A stretch of 64,000 nucleotides of DNA from Poecilobothrus nobilitatus (GCA_947095535.1 OX352774.1:212524965-212588964), one strand, 5' to 3'. Numbered from the stretch's first letter, positions 1-13,492 are shown. The notes: a model not told the origin generated them from the sequence alone. Translations and numbers: made by a program.

Positions 1-1466
1 TTGTCATTGAGATAAAAATTTATTGATCAACTCAAGTCATAAATTACAGTTTTTTTTAGCTTGTTTGTTTTGTTTTTTAGCTTTTTAAATTAATATATAA
101 AAGGATTTAGTGCGTTAATTATTATTAGTAGTATTGAAAAAAACAAAAAAAATAGTTGTTGTTATTATTTTTTAATATATGTACGGCTTGTTTTTTTTTG
201 ATTAATTAAAAAAAGAGAGGTATTTTTTATGCTTTCATTCTTCGTACGTTTGTCAAGTAATTATTTTTTATTAATTAAAATCTTTAAATATACATATTAT
301 ATAAAATAGAAGATTTCTTCTTACATTGTCCGATGTTTTTCAAAGTTTACTGAGAGTTACCTTAGATCACGTGAAGAAACGTTATATGGGTCCGACTAAG
401 CGATGAAAACATTAAGGACTTTAAAAATCCTTTTGAAAATTTATGGTGGTAACTTACTAAAAGAGCTGTAGCGTCTACATTTTTGGAACAAAGAAGGACG
501 CCTGACAAAACTTAAATGAAGTTTGAAAAGGATTCAACAATGTGTTTAAAGTAAAGTATATTTGAATTTTACATGGTCTGATAAAAAATAGAAATTTTAT
601 CTTACCTTACCGCCTCACCCTAGGATTTAATAGAACATGATGAAGAAAAAAAAAGGCAGTTTAAAAATTTACATTAATCTCTTTAATCATCTGTATCAAG
701 TGGCGGTATATACAGGGTGTCCCGCGTTAACTTTCACGCAGGAGGTGATGGGGATATGGCAATGAACAAAAAAATCTTTGGAATGGGGAGTCTATTCTCG
801 GCCCCTTTCGAGATATGAGTGGTTAAAGATATTTTAGGGACTTTTTATAAAATAATTTATAACTTTTGAACGGCTTGCTATAGAGAAATAAAAAAAAACT
901 TTCAACTTTCAACCTTCATAATTTTGTAACTGTTATAGTATGGGAATCATTAGCACACAAAAATTAAAGCTAACAACTCACTCTACAGAAATTTTTGTGA
1001 ACATGGGAATTTGAAAGAAACTTTACAAAAAAATTATTTAAATCATCTGCAGATTACAATTTATATTATTACTATAATATACTGTGATATATATTTTAAG
1101 TATATAGGTTCCGTTAATGCTTATGCTATGCGCAGTTAGCAAATATTATTAATATTGAGCTGAGAAATATATGTAATGAGCAGTCCTTTGAAACACAAAG
1201 TAAAATTAATCCCTAGAATTGGCTGCTTATCTAATCACTTTATATAATAAGCTGCTAATCTAAAGAAAAGAAGACTTTGGTACTCAAATTATGTGGAAGC
1301 AAACAATAAAGGTATGTATTTTTTTTTTTGTCAAAGAGGATCTTCCAAAGACAACAAAAATATTCTTTTAACAGTATCAAATTTTTAGTGACTAAACGCA
1401 ATTAGCAAACATCTCCCCATTTAGACAACATAATTAGATAAAACATCTAACTGCTAACACATTATT
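1..1466. other. Intronic DNA, no gene seen
   Basis: Ordinary AT-rich sequence. The word TACAGGGTGTCCCGCGTTAA at about 712-731 resembles termini of insect repeats, but no partner terminus was found. The segment 700-840 is GC-richer than its flanks and may be a transposon scrap. Confidence 0.4.
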
Positions 1467-1710
1467 ATATATTGATTCGGGAGTATAAGAAAGTATACAG
1501 GACTGTAATACGAAAACTTTGATTTGGAGAGTGGGACTATAAATAAGAAGAATAAATCCGTCTACTATTATTAATATTTTGCTATAAGTGAGGAAATAAC
1601 CAATAGTTACAACATGTAGTAGAGTAGGTATATATAACATGTTCCTACATTACGTAATTATTGACGGCAGTTTGACTGAAGCAGCTATATTATCAGTATT
1701 TGTATTATGT
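1467..1710 (+). repeat. Dispersed repeat of unknown class, copy A
   Basis: It shares in order with 63.05-63.28 kb: ATATTG...CGG, GGGA.TA..., GTCTA(C/T)TATTAT(T/C)AAT, CAATAGTTACAA(C/T)ATG, GTTCCTA, and GACGGCAGTTTGACTGAAG against AAGGCAGCTTCACTGTATC. It is diverged but collinear over more than 200 bp. Confidence 0.6.
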
Positions 1711-3024
1711 TAAATAGAGTATTTAAACATAATAGTTACACGTAAATCAAAACACATACAAGAATGATGAACTGGCTTTTTAGAAGCACCAATACTCTCT
1801 CAAAAAAAGAAAAAAAATAAGAAAAAAAGGAATGTATCGAGAGGGACTTGAAGCCAAAAATTACCATATACTTTTAAAGAACATTTTACAGTAAATAACT
1901 AATAATAATTATATTTTATAACGGATTTAAATTACATACTGTTATAAAATTAACCATACAAAATTAATTATATTTCATTTTTATTATTAGTTTCGGTCAT
2001 TTTTTGTTTTAATATGTACCTATACATAATATATCTTAAATAGTAATTTAAAATATTATATATAAAGATATATTATCGGTATATACCTAATAGAGTATAG
2101 TTACATAAATTAATAATAATGATTCATATGTTTTATTTAGAAATGGTTATAAAAAAAGAACAAGAATTAATAAATTACTAATTTTTATTTATTATATACA
2201 ATAATATTAAGTTAATAAACATATGGCAATTTATTTTTTTTTTCTTTTATTATAACCATTTTTTTTTTTTATTTTTTTCCAATTTTAAATGAATGCCAAA
2301 TATTTTATTTTATTTTATTTGTGACGTTATATAGTGACATAAATCATGTCAAGTAATAAATTTAATTAATTAAGGTAGGGTTTATAAATTAAAAAGAGAT
2401 TTTTTATTTTGTTGTTGATTAATTTATTTGGTTGCAATAAAAAATAAAAAATAACTTGTCCATATATATACACATATATATATATTTAATTTTTTTTTAA
2501 GCTTACTTAAAATACCATTTTAAATGTTTTAAAATGTTAATTTAATCAAAAAAAAAAAAAAAGAAAAAGACAAGAAATAAAAAAAGAATTAAGATTAATA
2601 ATTATGTTGAAAGTTTTATTCCATATTTGGTTATTTTTATAATTTTGATAAATGTTAAATTTTTTTTTTATAAAAGGTTAATTTTTATATTTAGGATGTA
2701 ATTAATTATTAGTGTTTTTTTTTTTCGAGTGTCAAGATTATTAGGTTAAAGATTAAAATTTAAAATGTCTTATTTATATAATTTTATTTTAAAAATATCT
2801 ATAGATAACTTATTAAAATTGGTGATGATGGTGTCTCTAGGATAAAAAGTAATTTTTACCTGTTAAAATAAAGGAAAAAGACAAGATGGTGTCTGTAGGA
2901 TAAAAAAAAATTTTTTACAATGTCAAAAACGGCTCTCTATAAACAACCTCATGAAATACTATAAGTAGGCTACACGTATTCATTTCTATATTGTGAAAAA
3001 TCCTAGATTATTTAAAACAATGAT
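1711..3024. other. AT-rich intronic DNA
   Basis: Apart from the 58-bp duplication near 2.83 kb, I see only homopolymer and dinucleotide-rich sequence, with no coding exon. Confidence 0.5.
2824..2915. repeat. Short tandem duplication, 58-bp offset
   Basis: GATGGTGTCTCTAGGATAAAA at 2827 recurs as GATGGTGTCTGTAGGATAAAA at 2885, each followed by A-rich then T-rich sequence. Confidence 0.75.
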
Positions 3025-3240
3025 TATGGAATCTCATTTATTGTGACAACTTCTAAAATGTGCAACATGCTTCGAACTTCCATGGATATACATATCTCGT
3101 TATAGAATTTTTAACTTTTCAAGAAGAACCTGTACGAAGTTTGCTTCCAATTTAGATTACAACTTTCCTTAGTATCCTATTTTCCTCCAATTCCACTCTC
3201 CATTACCTAATGAAAAACGTACAATAATTTTGTGTAAGGA
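3025..3240 (+). pseudogene. Probable fourth relict of the LINE reverse-transcriptase C-terminus
   Basis: The frame from about 3028 reads GISFIVTTSKMCNMLRTSMD and, after stops, FKKNLYE. This aligns with GNSF...TARM.NNLPSEVF...FKKN of the 10.1-kb copy. It is followed by pyrimidine-rich DNA as in the other copies. It is heavily diverged and lies about 340 bp upstream of copy 3 in the same orientation. Confidence is moderate because the match is at protein-motif level only. Confidence 0.42.
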
Positions 3241-3575
3241 ATTCTTTTTTAAAGTTGGACTTGTATAGCGTGCAATAAAAAAAAAAAAAAAAAATTATTA
3301 TTTATTTAAAAAACAATTAGTTAAAAAAATGTACGCGGCATTTATTTATATTTTCTTTTTAATGCTACTGTTATAGTCTTCATCTTATTTTCTTTTTACA
3401 TTTTAACATTTATAATTGATCGAATAAGTTTCAAATTTATCTTTATTGTATATTCAAAATAAATAATAAGTTTCTTAAATAAGTTTTCTATTGAATTTTT
3501 GTTTTTTTTAGAAATTAAAAACTTATAATTTCGTTCTTTTATGATATTTTTAGCTACTCTAATTCAAAACCTATT

Positions 3576-3865
3576 CATTTAACAAAATTTAAGTAGATCA
3601 ATAATATCTTTTTTTAAAAACACTCTCCAAATTTCTCCGTTCATCTTACATAATCCTAATCATGCCAAACCCAATTTTCCAAACATCCTTCCCACATCCT
3701 CATCGCCAAAATCAAACTGTGCTGTGCATGTCACTATGTATTAAAGCACCCATCCTAAAGATTTGTTTTAAAAAGGTTAGTTGTGATTGGTTAAATTTCA
3801 ACACTATCCAACAGAACCTGGTATAATTCCTTTAAATGATTTTAGATGCTTTCCTCCGTTTCTCG
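3576..3865 (+). pseudogene. Relict 3' end of the same LINE family, third copy
   Basis: It begins with a decayed form of the terminal coding motif (HLTKFK, stop, INNIF). The shared 3'-UTR landmarks follow: TTCCCACATCCTCATCGCCAA, CATCCTAAAGATTTG, GATTGGTTAAATTTCAACA. No clear A tail is visible. The copy is older than that at 26.6 kb. Confidence 0.55.
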
Positions 3866-4297
3866 TACAAAAATATGATTCCTTCACTCTTTAGCTGTTA
3901 TACTATTAAATAAGTTATAGAGTATTAATTTCCCTATTGTTTTTACGGGCCATCTAAGTTTAGTGATTCAAAGTTAATATATTATTAGAATGATCTAAGA
4001 TTTTCCCAATCTGGAATTTGTTACGAGAAAAAAAACATTCGCAAATTCTAAGTTAGCAAAAGTCTTCATAATTAAAATTTTCTACAAATACCTAAATATA
4101 AGGGGTTATTTTATTAGTATATCTACTTTTAAATTAATATTAAAGTTTTATTTATTTCCTTGATAATACAACAAAGTTGTTTGTTTTTTTATTATAATTA
4201 TAAAATTTTAAAAATTAATCTAATTAATCATTATGCCAGCATAGAAATGAAAAACTATTAATGTACTACAAATTTAATGATTAATTATATGATATTA

Positions 4298-4305
<8 letters not shown>

Positions 4306-4345
<40 letters not shown>
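4306..4345. repeat. (TA)n microsatellite
   Basis: About 18 uninterrupted AT/TA dinucleotides. Confidence 0.95.
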
Positions 4346-4740
4346 ATAAATAATTTTAGCTTATGGCCGTCTAACTACAATGTCTTAAAAATTCTTAAAA
4401 TATTCAATAAAATAATAAAAACAAAAAAAAAAATTTATTAACACCTCATTAACAAAAATTTAAATGATCAGATCATTTAAAATGTATGTATTTTACAAAA
4501 GATTAGTTTTTTTAATTAAATTTTTCATTTCAATTATTATTTAAATGTTTTTAATTTTTTTTTTTTTTTGTTTTGATCTTTTGTAACATTTCAAAGCATC
4601 ATTCTGATTTCATCCGTTTCAATTGTTTCTTCTTGTTAATATTTTATTTCGTTTGTTTTTTAATGTTACAAAATTATTTTGTCATTTTTCTTTTTAGCAT
4701 ATCTTTTAAATATTTCCAAAAAAAAATATACATTATAAGT

Positions 4741-4815
4741 TCCACTCTGTTTGACTATCCCCCGCCCGTTCTTTAGTTAACAAAATTTCTATACCATTTG
4801 AGATATATCAAGGAC
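4741..4815 (+). repeat. Dispersed repeat with ACTCTGT...(C)CCGT...ACAAAATTTCTA landmark, copy 1
   Basis: CACTCTGTTTG, CCCCGCCCGTT, then TTAACAAAATTTCTATACC and GAGATATATCAAGG align with the copy at 60.1 kb (CACTCTGTCCG..., TTTACAAAACTTCTACACC, AAGATAGAGG). In this copy the CCGT tetranucleotides have decayed. Confidence 0.6.
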
Positions 4816-4944
4816 TAGAAACAATTATTTTCTGAAACAACTTTGTCTTTTTAACTGTTACGAAGCAACAGCTGGACAAAGTTTGAAAAATACACTTCCA
4901 TTCAATTTTCTTTGGAATTCATTATAAATAATGCTATATACAAA

Positions 4945-4998
4945 CACAATATACAAACACTATATATATAACACTATATATATAACACTATATATAAT
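4945..4998. repeat. Short tandem repeat AACACTATATATAT, three copies
   Basis: CACTATATATA recurs three times with a period of about 18 bp within AT-rich sequence. Confidence 0.7.
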
Positions 4999-6028
4999 TA
5001 AATAGCACCTTTTCAAAAGATCCCTCATTATAGAGTGCAAACGAAGGTGAATTACAGAAAAAACTCTCTTACTTGAATTATATTAACCCAAATTCTATTG
5101 GGTATCTTAAAATGCCTATTAACAAAAAGTATTTTAAGCTTTAAAAACATATATAATTTTTTGCAATTCAATATTTAAATTTACTTTTATATCTAAACCA
5201 AAATTTTGAAAGTATTTGAATCTCCTGTTTTTTCTAAACTCTTGTGGAAATCTCAAAAATTGAAGGTCGTAATATTTTTGTACTTCTTCCATTTTTTTTC
5301 TTTCCATTCCATTAAAACGAATCATATCGGATATCCATTATTTGATAAAATTTTAGTTTCTTCTCAAACATTATTTTCACTAAGTCTTTGATTACTCAGC
5401 TATTGTACAAGATTATGAAATATATCCACCATCTATTATTTTGTTCAAGAAATACTTATTTTTACGATATAAAATATTACGATATTTATACGTTAGTAAT
5501 GACAAGTATTGTATATGACATGACCGGGTTTTAAACAGGAGATTTTTCGATTGGAAAGCTTTATAACCTAATCACTACGTTATTATACTTTTCTCTGTTT
5601 AGGAACATATTTTCATGACTATAAAGGGTGTCCTTAAAATTAAAGAAATTGTTTGATAATTTTTCACAATTTTCATTGTAAAACTAAAATTCTAAAAAAC
5701 ATATATACATAATATGATCGTTTTGAAAATGTGCATCTTCTAAACTCCTTCTTTTAAATATACCGTCTTGGTCATATATTTTTTTTTTTGTTTTTTTTTT
5801 TGCTGTCATTTTTAATGTCGCCCTCTAATGAAAATTATGTTATTTTTTCTTTGTATTCTATTCTTGTTTTTCAATTTACAAATTGAATTTTTATTGTAGT
5901 TTTTAATTATTTTTTTTTTTCTTTTAATTTTTCCTGTCTCATTTTAAGAATTTTTGTCATGTCATGCCAAATTAATTATTAAAAATGATCCACTTAAGTT
6001 TCACTCACTATTTAATTTTTGTTTTTAC

Positions 6029-6052
6029 TTTTTTTTTTTTTTTTTTTTTTTT
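6029..6052. repeat. Poly(T) tract of about 24 nt, longest of many
   Basis: It stands for a window-wide feature: dozens of T or A runs of 10-24 nt, on both strands and mostly not next to recognisable retroelements. Confidence 0.9.
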
Positions 6053-7203
6053 GCTATCTTTCTGTGCCATTATTCTTTATATTTAATTAAATTTTCTTCA
6101 AAAAAAAAAATCATACTATTCATTTTCTAGACATCATACTTTTGCATGCAATTTGCATTCACCAGAAGAAAAATAAAAATGCCAAACACCCACCGAAGAA
6201 AAAAAATAAAAAAAACTCGTGAACACGACCTCAAATATTCATTAGACTGCAATGTGAATTATGATAGAAGAAACCAGAAAATAAAAAATTAGAAAAAAAA
6301 AATTTTGTTTTACAACTTTTATCTTTCTTTTACTTTCTTGATTTTTTTTAGTTAGTTTTTTTTTTTGTTTTTTGTATCACATCACTATCATCTCTCATGT
6401 GATAAAATTTATTATATTCTTTATTTTTTTTTTTTGCTTTATTTTAATGAAAAAACTTATTTTTTATTCCAAACACATCTTTAAATTTTTGGGTGTGTTG
6501 GATTTGGTAATGGTAAATACTAAATATTCTATGTAGCTATTTATCACAATGGTATAATATATAGGAAAATGTTGTAAAAATTTCAAAAAAAAAAAAAAGT
6601 ATTTTTTCGGTTGAATGCAATTTTTTGCAACAATTATCATTTATAAATATATCTATACACAGTTTTCTTTCTCACTCTTGCATTTTTTATCTATTTTATA
6701 AATTTTTTTCTTTTTGTGTTTTTTTTTTTTTTTGCCTTAACTGTCATTTACTATCAACTTTTATAGATTCTTGTATATATTCATTTAAATAATATTTTTT
6801 TAACAGACATGACAATGTAATGAAATAAGATAAAAGTAAATATCAAATAAAAAATTGCATCTGCAACACCCTATTTTCTGTTTTTGTAGCTGCTACAAAA
6901 TGTACGTGCATGAATTTAAAAATAATTTCTTTTATAAAATATTTCCTATTTTTTATTTTATTTTTGTTGTTTTTTTTTTGTTGTTTTTTTTTTGTTATTA
7001 ATTTTTGTATACAATATTAGATACTATATAAAAGTTTAAACAAAAAAAAAAAAAAAAATGAAGAAGCTATTATAAAAAGATTTTAGACTTTTATAATTAT
7101 AATTTAACTGAAAATAATTTATATTAATAAATATTACCATCAACATAAAATTAATGAAAGATAGAAAAATAAGAATCCATTAGATATAATAAATAATTAC
7201 ATA

Positions 7204-8378
7204 CAGTGGCTCACAGAAAATTTTATGATTTTTTTCATTTTTCAAATTTTTCTCTTCTTTTGCTAGAAACTTTTATAGGTTAACATTCTAAGCCTCATAC
7301 AAATTTAGCAACTTTTATATCATGAGTTATTATAAATAGCATAATAAGATACTTGATTTGAAAGCAGCCCTATAGATAAAGTTTTATTAATCAAAAAGAT
7401 GGATGATTCTCTGATGACTTTAAAAAGGCTTATTCTATAGTTGAAAGGAGTATTACCATATTTTATTTAAAAAATCTAATATAGATTACGATACTCACTA
7501 TGGAATAGGTGATTTATTTAAAAAAGTGAGACTAACAGGACAAGAGCTTCTGTTACATCATATAAAAGGTATTATAAACAAGTTAATTTACTTATAGGCA
7601 TTTATTAAGTAAATGTTTCGTAAGGCATATAGAAATTATTTTTTTAAAGGTATTATTCTTTTACCAATACAGTTATTCTAACACACACTGAAAAATATCT
7701 TTTTGTATTATTGTTAAAACATTTAAGTTATAAGGTCCGCATTATTTCCCTGCATAATTCTGCTCCATTCCAAAATTTCCATCCCTGCTCTATTCTAAAA
7801 TTTGCAAACAAAAATTTCTTTGAAAAAACATGTAAATAAAAAGAAAATTCTAACATAATGTAACTTTAGACCATTTCAAAAAAAGAATATTAGAATTTAT
7901 TGTCGGAACTTAAAAGGACGTTTTGGAAAAGCACGGAAAATTTAAAGAAGTTTAAAACTCGACCCCTTATAATTTATGTTAATATATACCTATTATTACT
8001 TAGTTTGCTTATTTTCAATTTATACTTTAGCTATTACTTATGTCAACCGGTCCTACAACATAATATGAATTTAAAGTATCCCAATTAGAGCAAATACTGA
8101 TTCTTGCACAAAACGAAATTTTATCCTTTACGAAATACCAAAGTGGGAAACTGAAATATCTTGGTGTAAGAATAGTTAACTTTCTCCTTATCAAACTAAG
8201 CAACAACAAATTAGACATATTGAATAAAATAAAATATAATAATAAATGTCTTTCAAATGACCTTTGCGAAATAATTGATTGAAAACAAGTTTAAAAACTA
8301 AAAACAAAAATGTATTGAAACAAATTACATAAACATATTATGACAAAAATATTGATATATTTTAAATGTCAGTCACTG
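7204..8378. mobile_element. Degenerate mariner/Tc1-like DNA transposon bounded by inverted ends and TA
   Basis: The left end reads TA|CAGTGGCTCACAG (TA at 7202-7203). The right end, reverse-complemented, reads TA|CAGTGACTGACA (TA at 8379-8380). CAGTGGCTC-type ends with a TA duplication and a length near 1.2 kb are usual for the Tc1/mariner superfamily. The interior shows no intact transposase; I could not recognise a DD(E/D) domain. The ends match at about 10 of the first 12 positions, so this is a plausible old copy rather than a certain one. Confidence 0.5.
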
Positions 8379-10109
8379 TATATTTTTGTATTAACAGTAT
8401 AATATCATTAATATGTTAGCGTGTTAAAATGGTTTGAAGCGATATTGATGTGCAACATATTTTTTTTTGCATTTTTTTTTTTTTTTTTTGAAATGTTTTT
8501 TAATTATAAGTTTATTTGTTTGTTAGTAAGTTAAAGTGAAATATTAAAGATTTGTTGCATATCATAACAACATATTATTAAATCTTGTGTTAATTAAATT
8601 ATAATTTGCTGCAAGTAAAATTAGTTTATAAATTATAGATAGCGAACCATTTTTTTTTTTTTTATTTAATGAATATAATATCAAAGTTATTTAGATGGGA
8701 TATTATTAAAGTTTTTAGCTAAGATTTTGTTTTTTTTTTAAAAGTATGTACAGATACAAAGGAAAATTTTCTGAAACAATTTATGCGTATGCATGTAGGA
8801 GATATAAATACATACATATAGGAGGGTTTTTTTTTTTAAATAAATTATAGAATTCTATTTCTTAAAATAATATTATTTTAAGTATTAAAAACTTTTCTTT
8901 TTTCTGATTTTTTTTTTAAATTAAATTGAATTGATCTGGTGCAGCTATAATGAATAGTGTTTGTATAAGAACAATCATTGAACTCAGCACATATTATATA
9001 GACAAAAATTGAATAATTAAATAAATTAAAGAAAAAAAAAAAACAAAAAAAAAATCAAAGAAGGTATCCGTCCAATTAAATTACTTAAATCAGTATAAGA
9101 TATCGAACCAAATTGCATAATTTAAATAATTATATTCTTCATTGTAAATCTTCTTTAAAAAAAAAAAGAAAATATAAATTTGCATATTAAAACCCCTTGG
9201 GGGGTTTAAACTTTAATGTGTTTCAATTTGTGTGTGTTGGAAATTCTTTTTTATTTTATTATTATACATACATTCATTTAAACCAAAAATTCAACAAAAT
9301 GAATAATGAAAATTATATGGTGTTAATAATAAACACACAATATTGCAATATTTTATTTTATTTTTCTTTTCTTGTTTTTTTTTGCTTTTTTTTTAATTAT
9401 AATTAATTGATGCGAATCTAGATAGATGGTGGTGGCATCTTTAAAATTTGAAACATTGAAAGAAATTTTTTTTTTTTTTTTTAAATTATGATCTGATATT
9501 ATTAACACCATGGTAGGTAGAAAATTTCTTTATACGCATTATGCACATCAACATCATCGTTTGTATTATGGATCATGCATGAAAATATCTTCTTCAATAT
9601 ACATATACATGTATATATGTACATATGGCATGCACGTATATTATAATTTTTCTCTTTGTCTTTGTTTTTTATTTAATTCGAAATTAAATTCTTATTTAAT
9701 TTTTTTTTTTTTTTTCGTAAAGCTTTCGCATTGCGTTTTTTTTTTTTCGGATTTTCGCATTTTTAATTTATTTTATTTGAAATTCTTCTTTAGAAATTAA
9801 GAAAGTGAAACAAAAGAATATAATGGATTTTAGTTGATACTGATCATAATAGGAAATTTTTCAAAATAAAAAAGTAAAATATGTAAAAGAAAAAGAAAAT
9901 AGAATGTAAAACAACTGTTTTTAAAGATGCGTAATTTTCAAAAGACAATTAAAACAGTTAAGAATATTGTGACTTGCACGAAAATTTATAATTTTTCTTA
10001 GAAAAAGTTAAAAAAAAAAACCATTAATACTCTATTTTATTCATTATCATACTCTATTTTATAGATATTTTGTTGGTATATATGAACCAGTTCAGAAGAA
10101 ATAAAAATA
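8379..10109. other. AT-rich intronic DNA
   Basis: Homopolymers and TATA-type words. A plus-strand frame at 9510-9800 begins with a fairly balanced stretch (TATGCACATCAACATCATCG), then runs into T tracts. It is not supported as an exon. Confidence 0.45.
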
Positions 10110-10585
10110 TTAATGTCTCCTCTCAAAAATTTCAACCGAGATACAAGGAGGACTGCACAGGCTAACCCCTATGCCTTAAATGTCCCCAGAAGGCACATCT
10201 TGGCACATGGAAATTCGTTTGTAATGTGTACAGCACGAATGTGAAATAATTTGCCGTCGGAAGTATTCTCTAAAATTTGGCAATCATAATATGTATGATA
10301 TCGACAAATTCAAGAAGAACAACAACATCTTTATTCTAAATAATCCTACCAATACCCAATAACTTCCTATATTTCCCAATTTCCTTTATTCCCATTTTTC
10401 CAATCCTCAAACCGAACAGTACATTGTTTTAATCCATAGGGTTTAATCTAATGTTAGGTTTTCAAGTGACGAAGCGTTTACTTGGTTAAAGTCCAACATT
10501 AGCAAAGAGAATTCGTACATTGATTTCACAGGTGTCTTTCAAGATTCCCACCTACCCGCAAACAAAAAAATAAATAAATAAAAAT
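10110..10585 (+). pseudogene. Relict 3' end of a Jockey/CR1-like non-LTR retrotransposon (reverse transcriptase C-terminus, 3'-UTR, A-rich tail)
   Basis: From 10137 one frame reads RDTRRTAQANPYALNVPRR, then GNSFVMCTARM, a stop in place of W, and NNLPSEVF. After a further stop and a frame change comes YDIDKFKKNNN. This is the usual C-terminal pattern of Jockey-superfamily reverse transcriptase ORFs (RdtR..., NSF..RTaR.WNsLP..VFp, YD...FKk.vN.fl). A pyrimidine-rich 3'-UTR shared with the copies at 3.6 and 26.6 kb follows, then an A-rich tail. It is 5'-truncated and dead (stops, frameshift). The clade is inferred from memory of the motif only. Confidence 0.75.
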
Positions 10586-10667
10586 AAATGTAAAATTATA
10601 ACATTGAAGCTTTAAAAATTTTACTTTTTATTTTGAAAAAATGTATAAAATAAATGTCTCCCGTTAC

Positions 10668-10720
10668 TTTATTTTAAACAAAGTAGAAGTTTTGTATACA
10701 GACGGGCGGGCAGATAATAT
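10668..10720 (-). repeat. Dispersed repeat, copy 2 (reverse orientation)
   Basis: Read on the minus strand it contains CTGCCCGCCCGTCTGTATAC followed by AAAACTTCTAC. This is the same order as at 4.74 and 60.1 kb. Confidence 0.55.
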
Positions 10721-13480
10721 AAGAACAATGTAAGTACACAAAATGAAACTCATTGTAAATTTTTTAAAAATTGTTTTGAAAAATACGCTGAAAAGAACAG
10801 AGATAAAAAATAGTTCTAACATTGGTTAAAATGCGTTTTTAAAATCTTGAAATTTTAGTTTTAAGAAAAAAACTAAATATTTATAATCTGCATAGCGTTA
10901 AATGTGTTATTGTTAACAAAACGAAAAAAAAAAATGGAGTCAATGCAAAAAGAGTTATAAATTTAAATCAAATATTTTAAATTTTTATTAGATTTTGAAT
11001 TGAATTTAATTCCAGACAGTCATGATATCTAGATTACATTTTGGATGCACTATAGATGAAGAGTTTATAGTAATTAATAATGCGTTAGCTCATCCTTCAT
11101 CAACAATACTTTGGTATGTATTCTTAAGTTTTCAAAAGCTTACATATACATACCTCTCTTATATTTATATAAAATAAAACTTTTTTTTTTTACAGTATAG
11201 TGGAACAAATAAAATACAACCTTTGAACCTTCTGTAGTTAACATATTATGTATAGCTATAGTAGGACTAAAAATATTTTTTGACATATAAAAAACTGGCA
11301 TACATTTTATAATGTGGGTAACCCCCTCCTTAAATAAAATATTGGAAATTTAACACAAAATATAAGTTTTACCGTATGTACGTTTTTAATAGTAGGTAAA
11401 TTATATTTATACATGTATATATGTACATATACATATATAAAATGTTATACATTGGATTAGAACACAAAAAAGAACAACACAAGAATAGTATTTTGTGTTT
11501 TTTTTAAATATAGAATGTAATGTACGAATCATACATAATGACTTTAGAAAATTATAGAGCTAAACAATAATAAGAACAAGAGTTTTAAATGCAATATTTC
11601 TTTAGCTATTAATGAAATATATGTATGTAAGTACGTATGTATGTACGTACATATATTAAAAAGAAAATGAAGAAAAAAAAAACCACAACAAAAAATTACT
11701 ATAAACTTATTAAAATGTTTGTAAATAAAATTGTTTTTTATTATAATTATATACATAGTATAAGAAAATGTTAATGTTGGTGCTATTTCTGTTGTTGATT
11801 AGTATGCAACATGAAATTTTGCAATAATTTTATACATAGTTTTAATTTTTTTTTTTTTTTTTAAATTTACTTAAGCGCGAATTGTTTGTTAGTAATTAAT
11901 TCATGACACCCTTGACTTTTTTCATATTTTTTATTTATTTATTTTTTTTTTTCTTATGGAAAAAAGATTCTTTAAGATATTCTTGGTGGTTCTTATAATA
12001 AATATTATGTTTATTCTAGGAAATGCAGAATTTTTTTTTTATTTTATGTTTTTATGATTCCAAGAAATTCATTAAGTATATTTACAATAAGAAGAGGAAA
12101 TTGAGTACTGTTGAAATGTAATACTATAGTATGTACTATAATATGATAAGTGGGTATTTCATTTTAATTTAAAAAAATTTTTTTTTTTTTTGTTAAGAAT
12201 TTACAAGAATATTACATATATGTATTTTATTATTTATATAATATATATGTATATGATTAAAGTATATTATGTATATATACATATATATTGTATAAGTTAT
12301 TTAGATTTTATTTTAAAAGTGTAATGAAATTACTTATTATTTATTTGCGTGTGTAAATTCTAAAATATAATTTAATTAAAATTAGATAGAATACATATTT
12401 AATATGTAGATGGATTTTATTACTATACTCATTTTTTTTAATATACGCATACATACCAAGTATAATATATTGTAAATAGGGGTGGTTTTATAATACCTAA
12501 CGAAAGAAATTTTCATTTGATTTTAATTTGAATGTAATTAAAAACCAAAAAAAAAACAAAAAAAAAAAAACTTTTTAATATAAATTTTAAGTATGAATTA
12601 AATTTGGAAAATTGAGTTTTTTATTTTTTATAAAATTACTTTAAATAAGATTACTTATAGTTACTTCAATTTAAATAAAAGGATTTGATTAAATCATCAT
12701 AATTATATTTTCATCTTGTTTTGAAAAATCTTTCAATATATTAACTTTTAAAATTTATTGTGTAAAATTTATCTAGAAATTAATTATATTAAAAGTTAGA
12801 TCAATGAAAATATGATTTGGTTAAAATGAATAGAAATTTTCATAGAGAATACCAGACTTAAAATTTCAGAAAAATAAAAAGATACCGCACAAACTGTATA
12901 TTTTAGTTAGATTACATTAAATTAAATTAGATTATTATTTGAGAGATATAAGTCATACTGTGACCTTTTGATATAAGTAGGTCTATATTGTGCTTCACCT
13001 ATCACTAAGAATTGTAAATTTTGCCTACAATTATAATAATTTCCTCAGGCGTACTGCCTCTATAAAACTACAGATATTTCTTAGGTTTATTGCTAACAAC
13101 TCATCTTCATTAAAGTAATATTACTCGTAGGTGCATATATCTTGCTCGAAGTAAAGCTTCGCAAATTTTTGAGTATGTGTCTTCAAGATTCTTTTTCTTC
13201 GTGACAAAATCTGTATGTACCGTCATTTTCTATCTTAATTTTCTTTAAGTTCTCCTATAGTCGACAGTGTCCCCACAGGAAGGTTTTTAGAATTATCAGT
13301 TTATTTTTATTGGCCCCTATTATTTTTTCATATCTTTTCTGAGCTCGGATTTTTAACTTAATATAGTTTAGTTTTACAGTTTTTCTTTTCCATTTTTAAT
13401 GCTTCTCTTATTTTTTGTTTACCTATGTCAAAAAAACGTTTCAACCTGTAAAGGGTATTGCAACTCCTTTTTTTGCAAGT
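10721..13480. other. AT-rich intronic DNA
   Basis: There is no gene. It contains the tetranucleotide block at 11.6 kb and a TATATAC/GTATATA-rich stretch at about 12230-12300. Positions 12950-13350 are somewhat less AT-rich, without a recognisable element. Confidence 0.45.
11615..11655. repeat. Tetranucleotide repeat TATG / GTAC
   Basis: ATGTATGTAAGTACGTATGT and the bases after it form a degenerate TATG/GTAC tetranucleotide run containing GTAC palindromes. Confidence 0.75.
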
Positions 13481-13492
13481 CGAATCTCATTT
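13481..13492. repeat. Target-site duplication, 3' side of SINE copy 1
   Basis: The 12-bp sequence CGAATCTCATTT is identical to that at 13676-13687. Its last bases merge with the poly(A) tail (T run on the plus strand). Confidence 0.85.

Larger units (their letters stand above)
4816..7203. other. AT-rich intronic DNA with long T tracts
   Basis: Nothing gene-like. T tracts dominate 5780-6060 and 6290-6450. A lone AAAGGGTGTCC at about 5624 echoes the word near 712 but has no partner. Confidence 0.5.

Noticed and set aside
712..731. TACAGGGTGTCCCGCG as a transposon terminus
   Set aside because: It resembles ends of insect repeats, but no inverted partner or target duplication was found within reach. 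The similar word near 5624 is too short to support it.
10561..10590. Separate microsatellite (AAAT)n
   Set aside because: It is the A-rich tail of the LINE relict that ends here, so it is described with that element.
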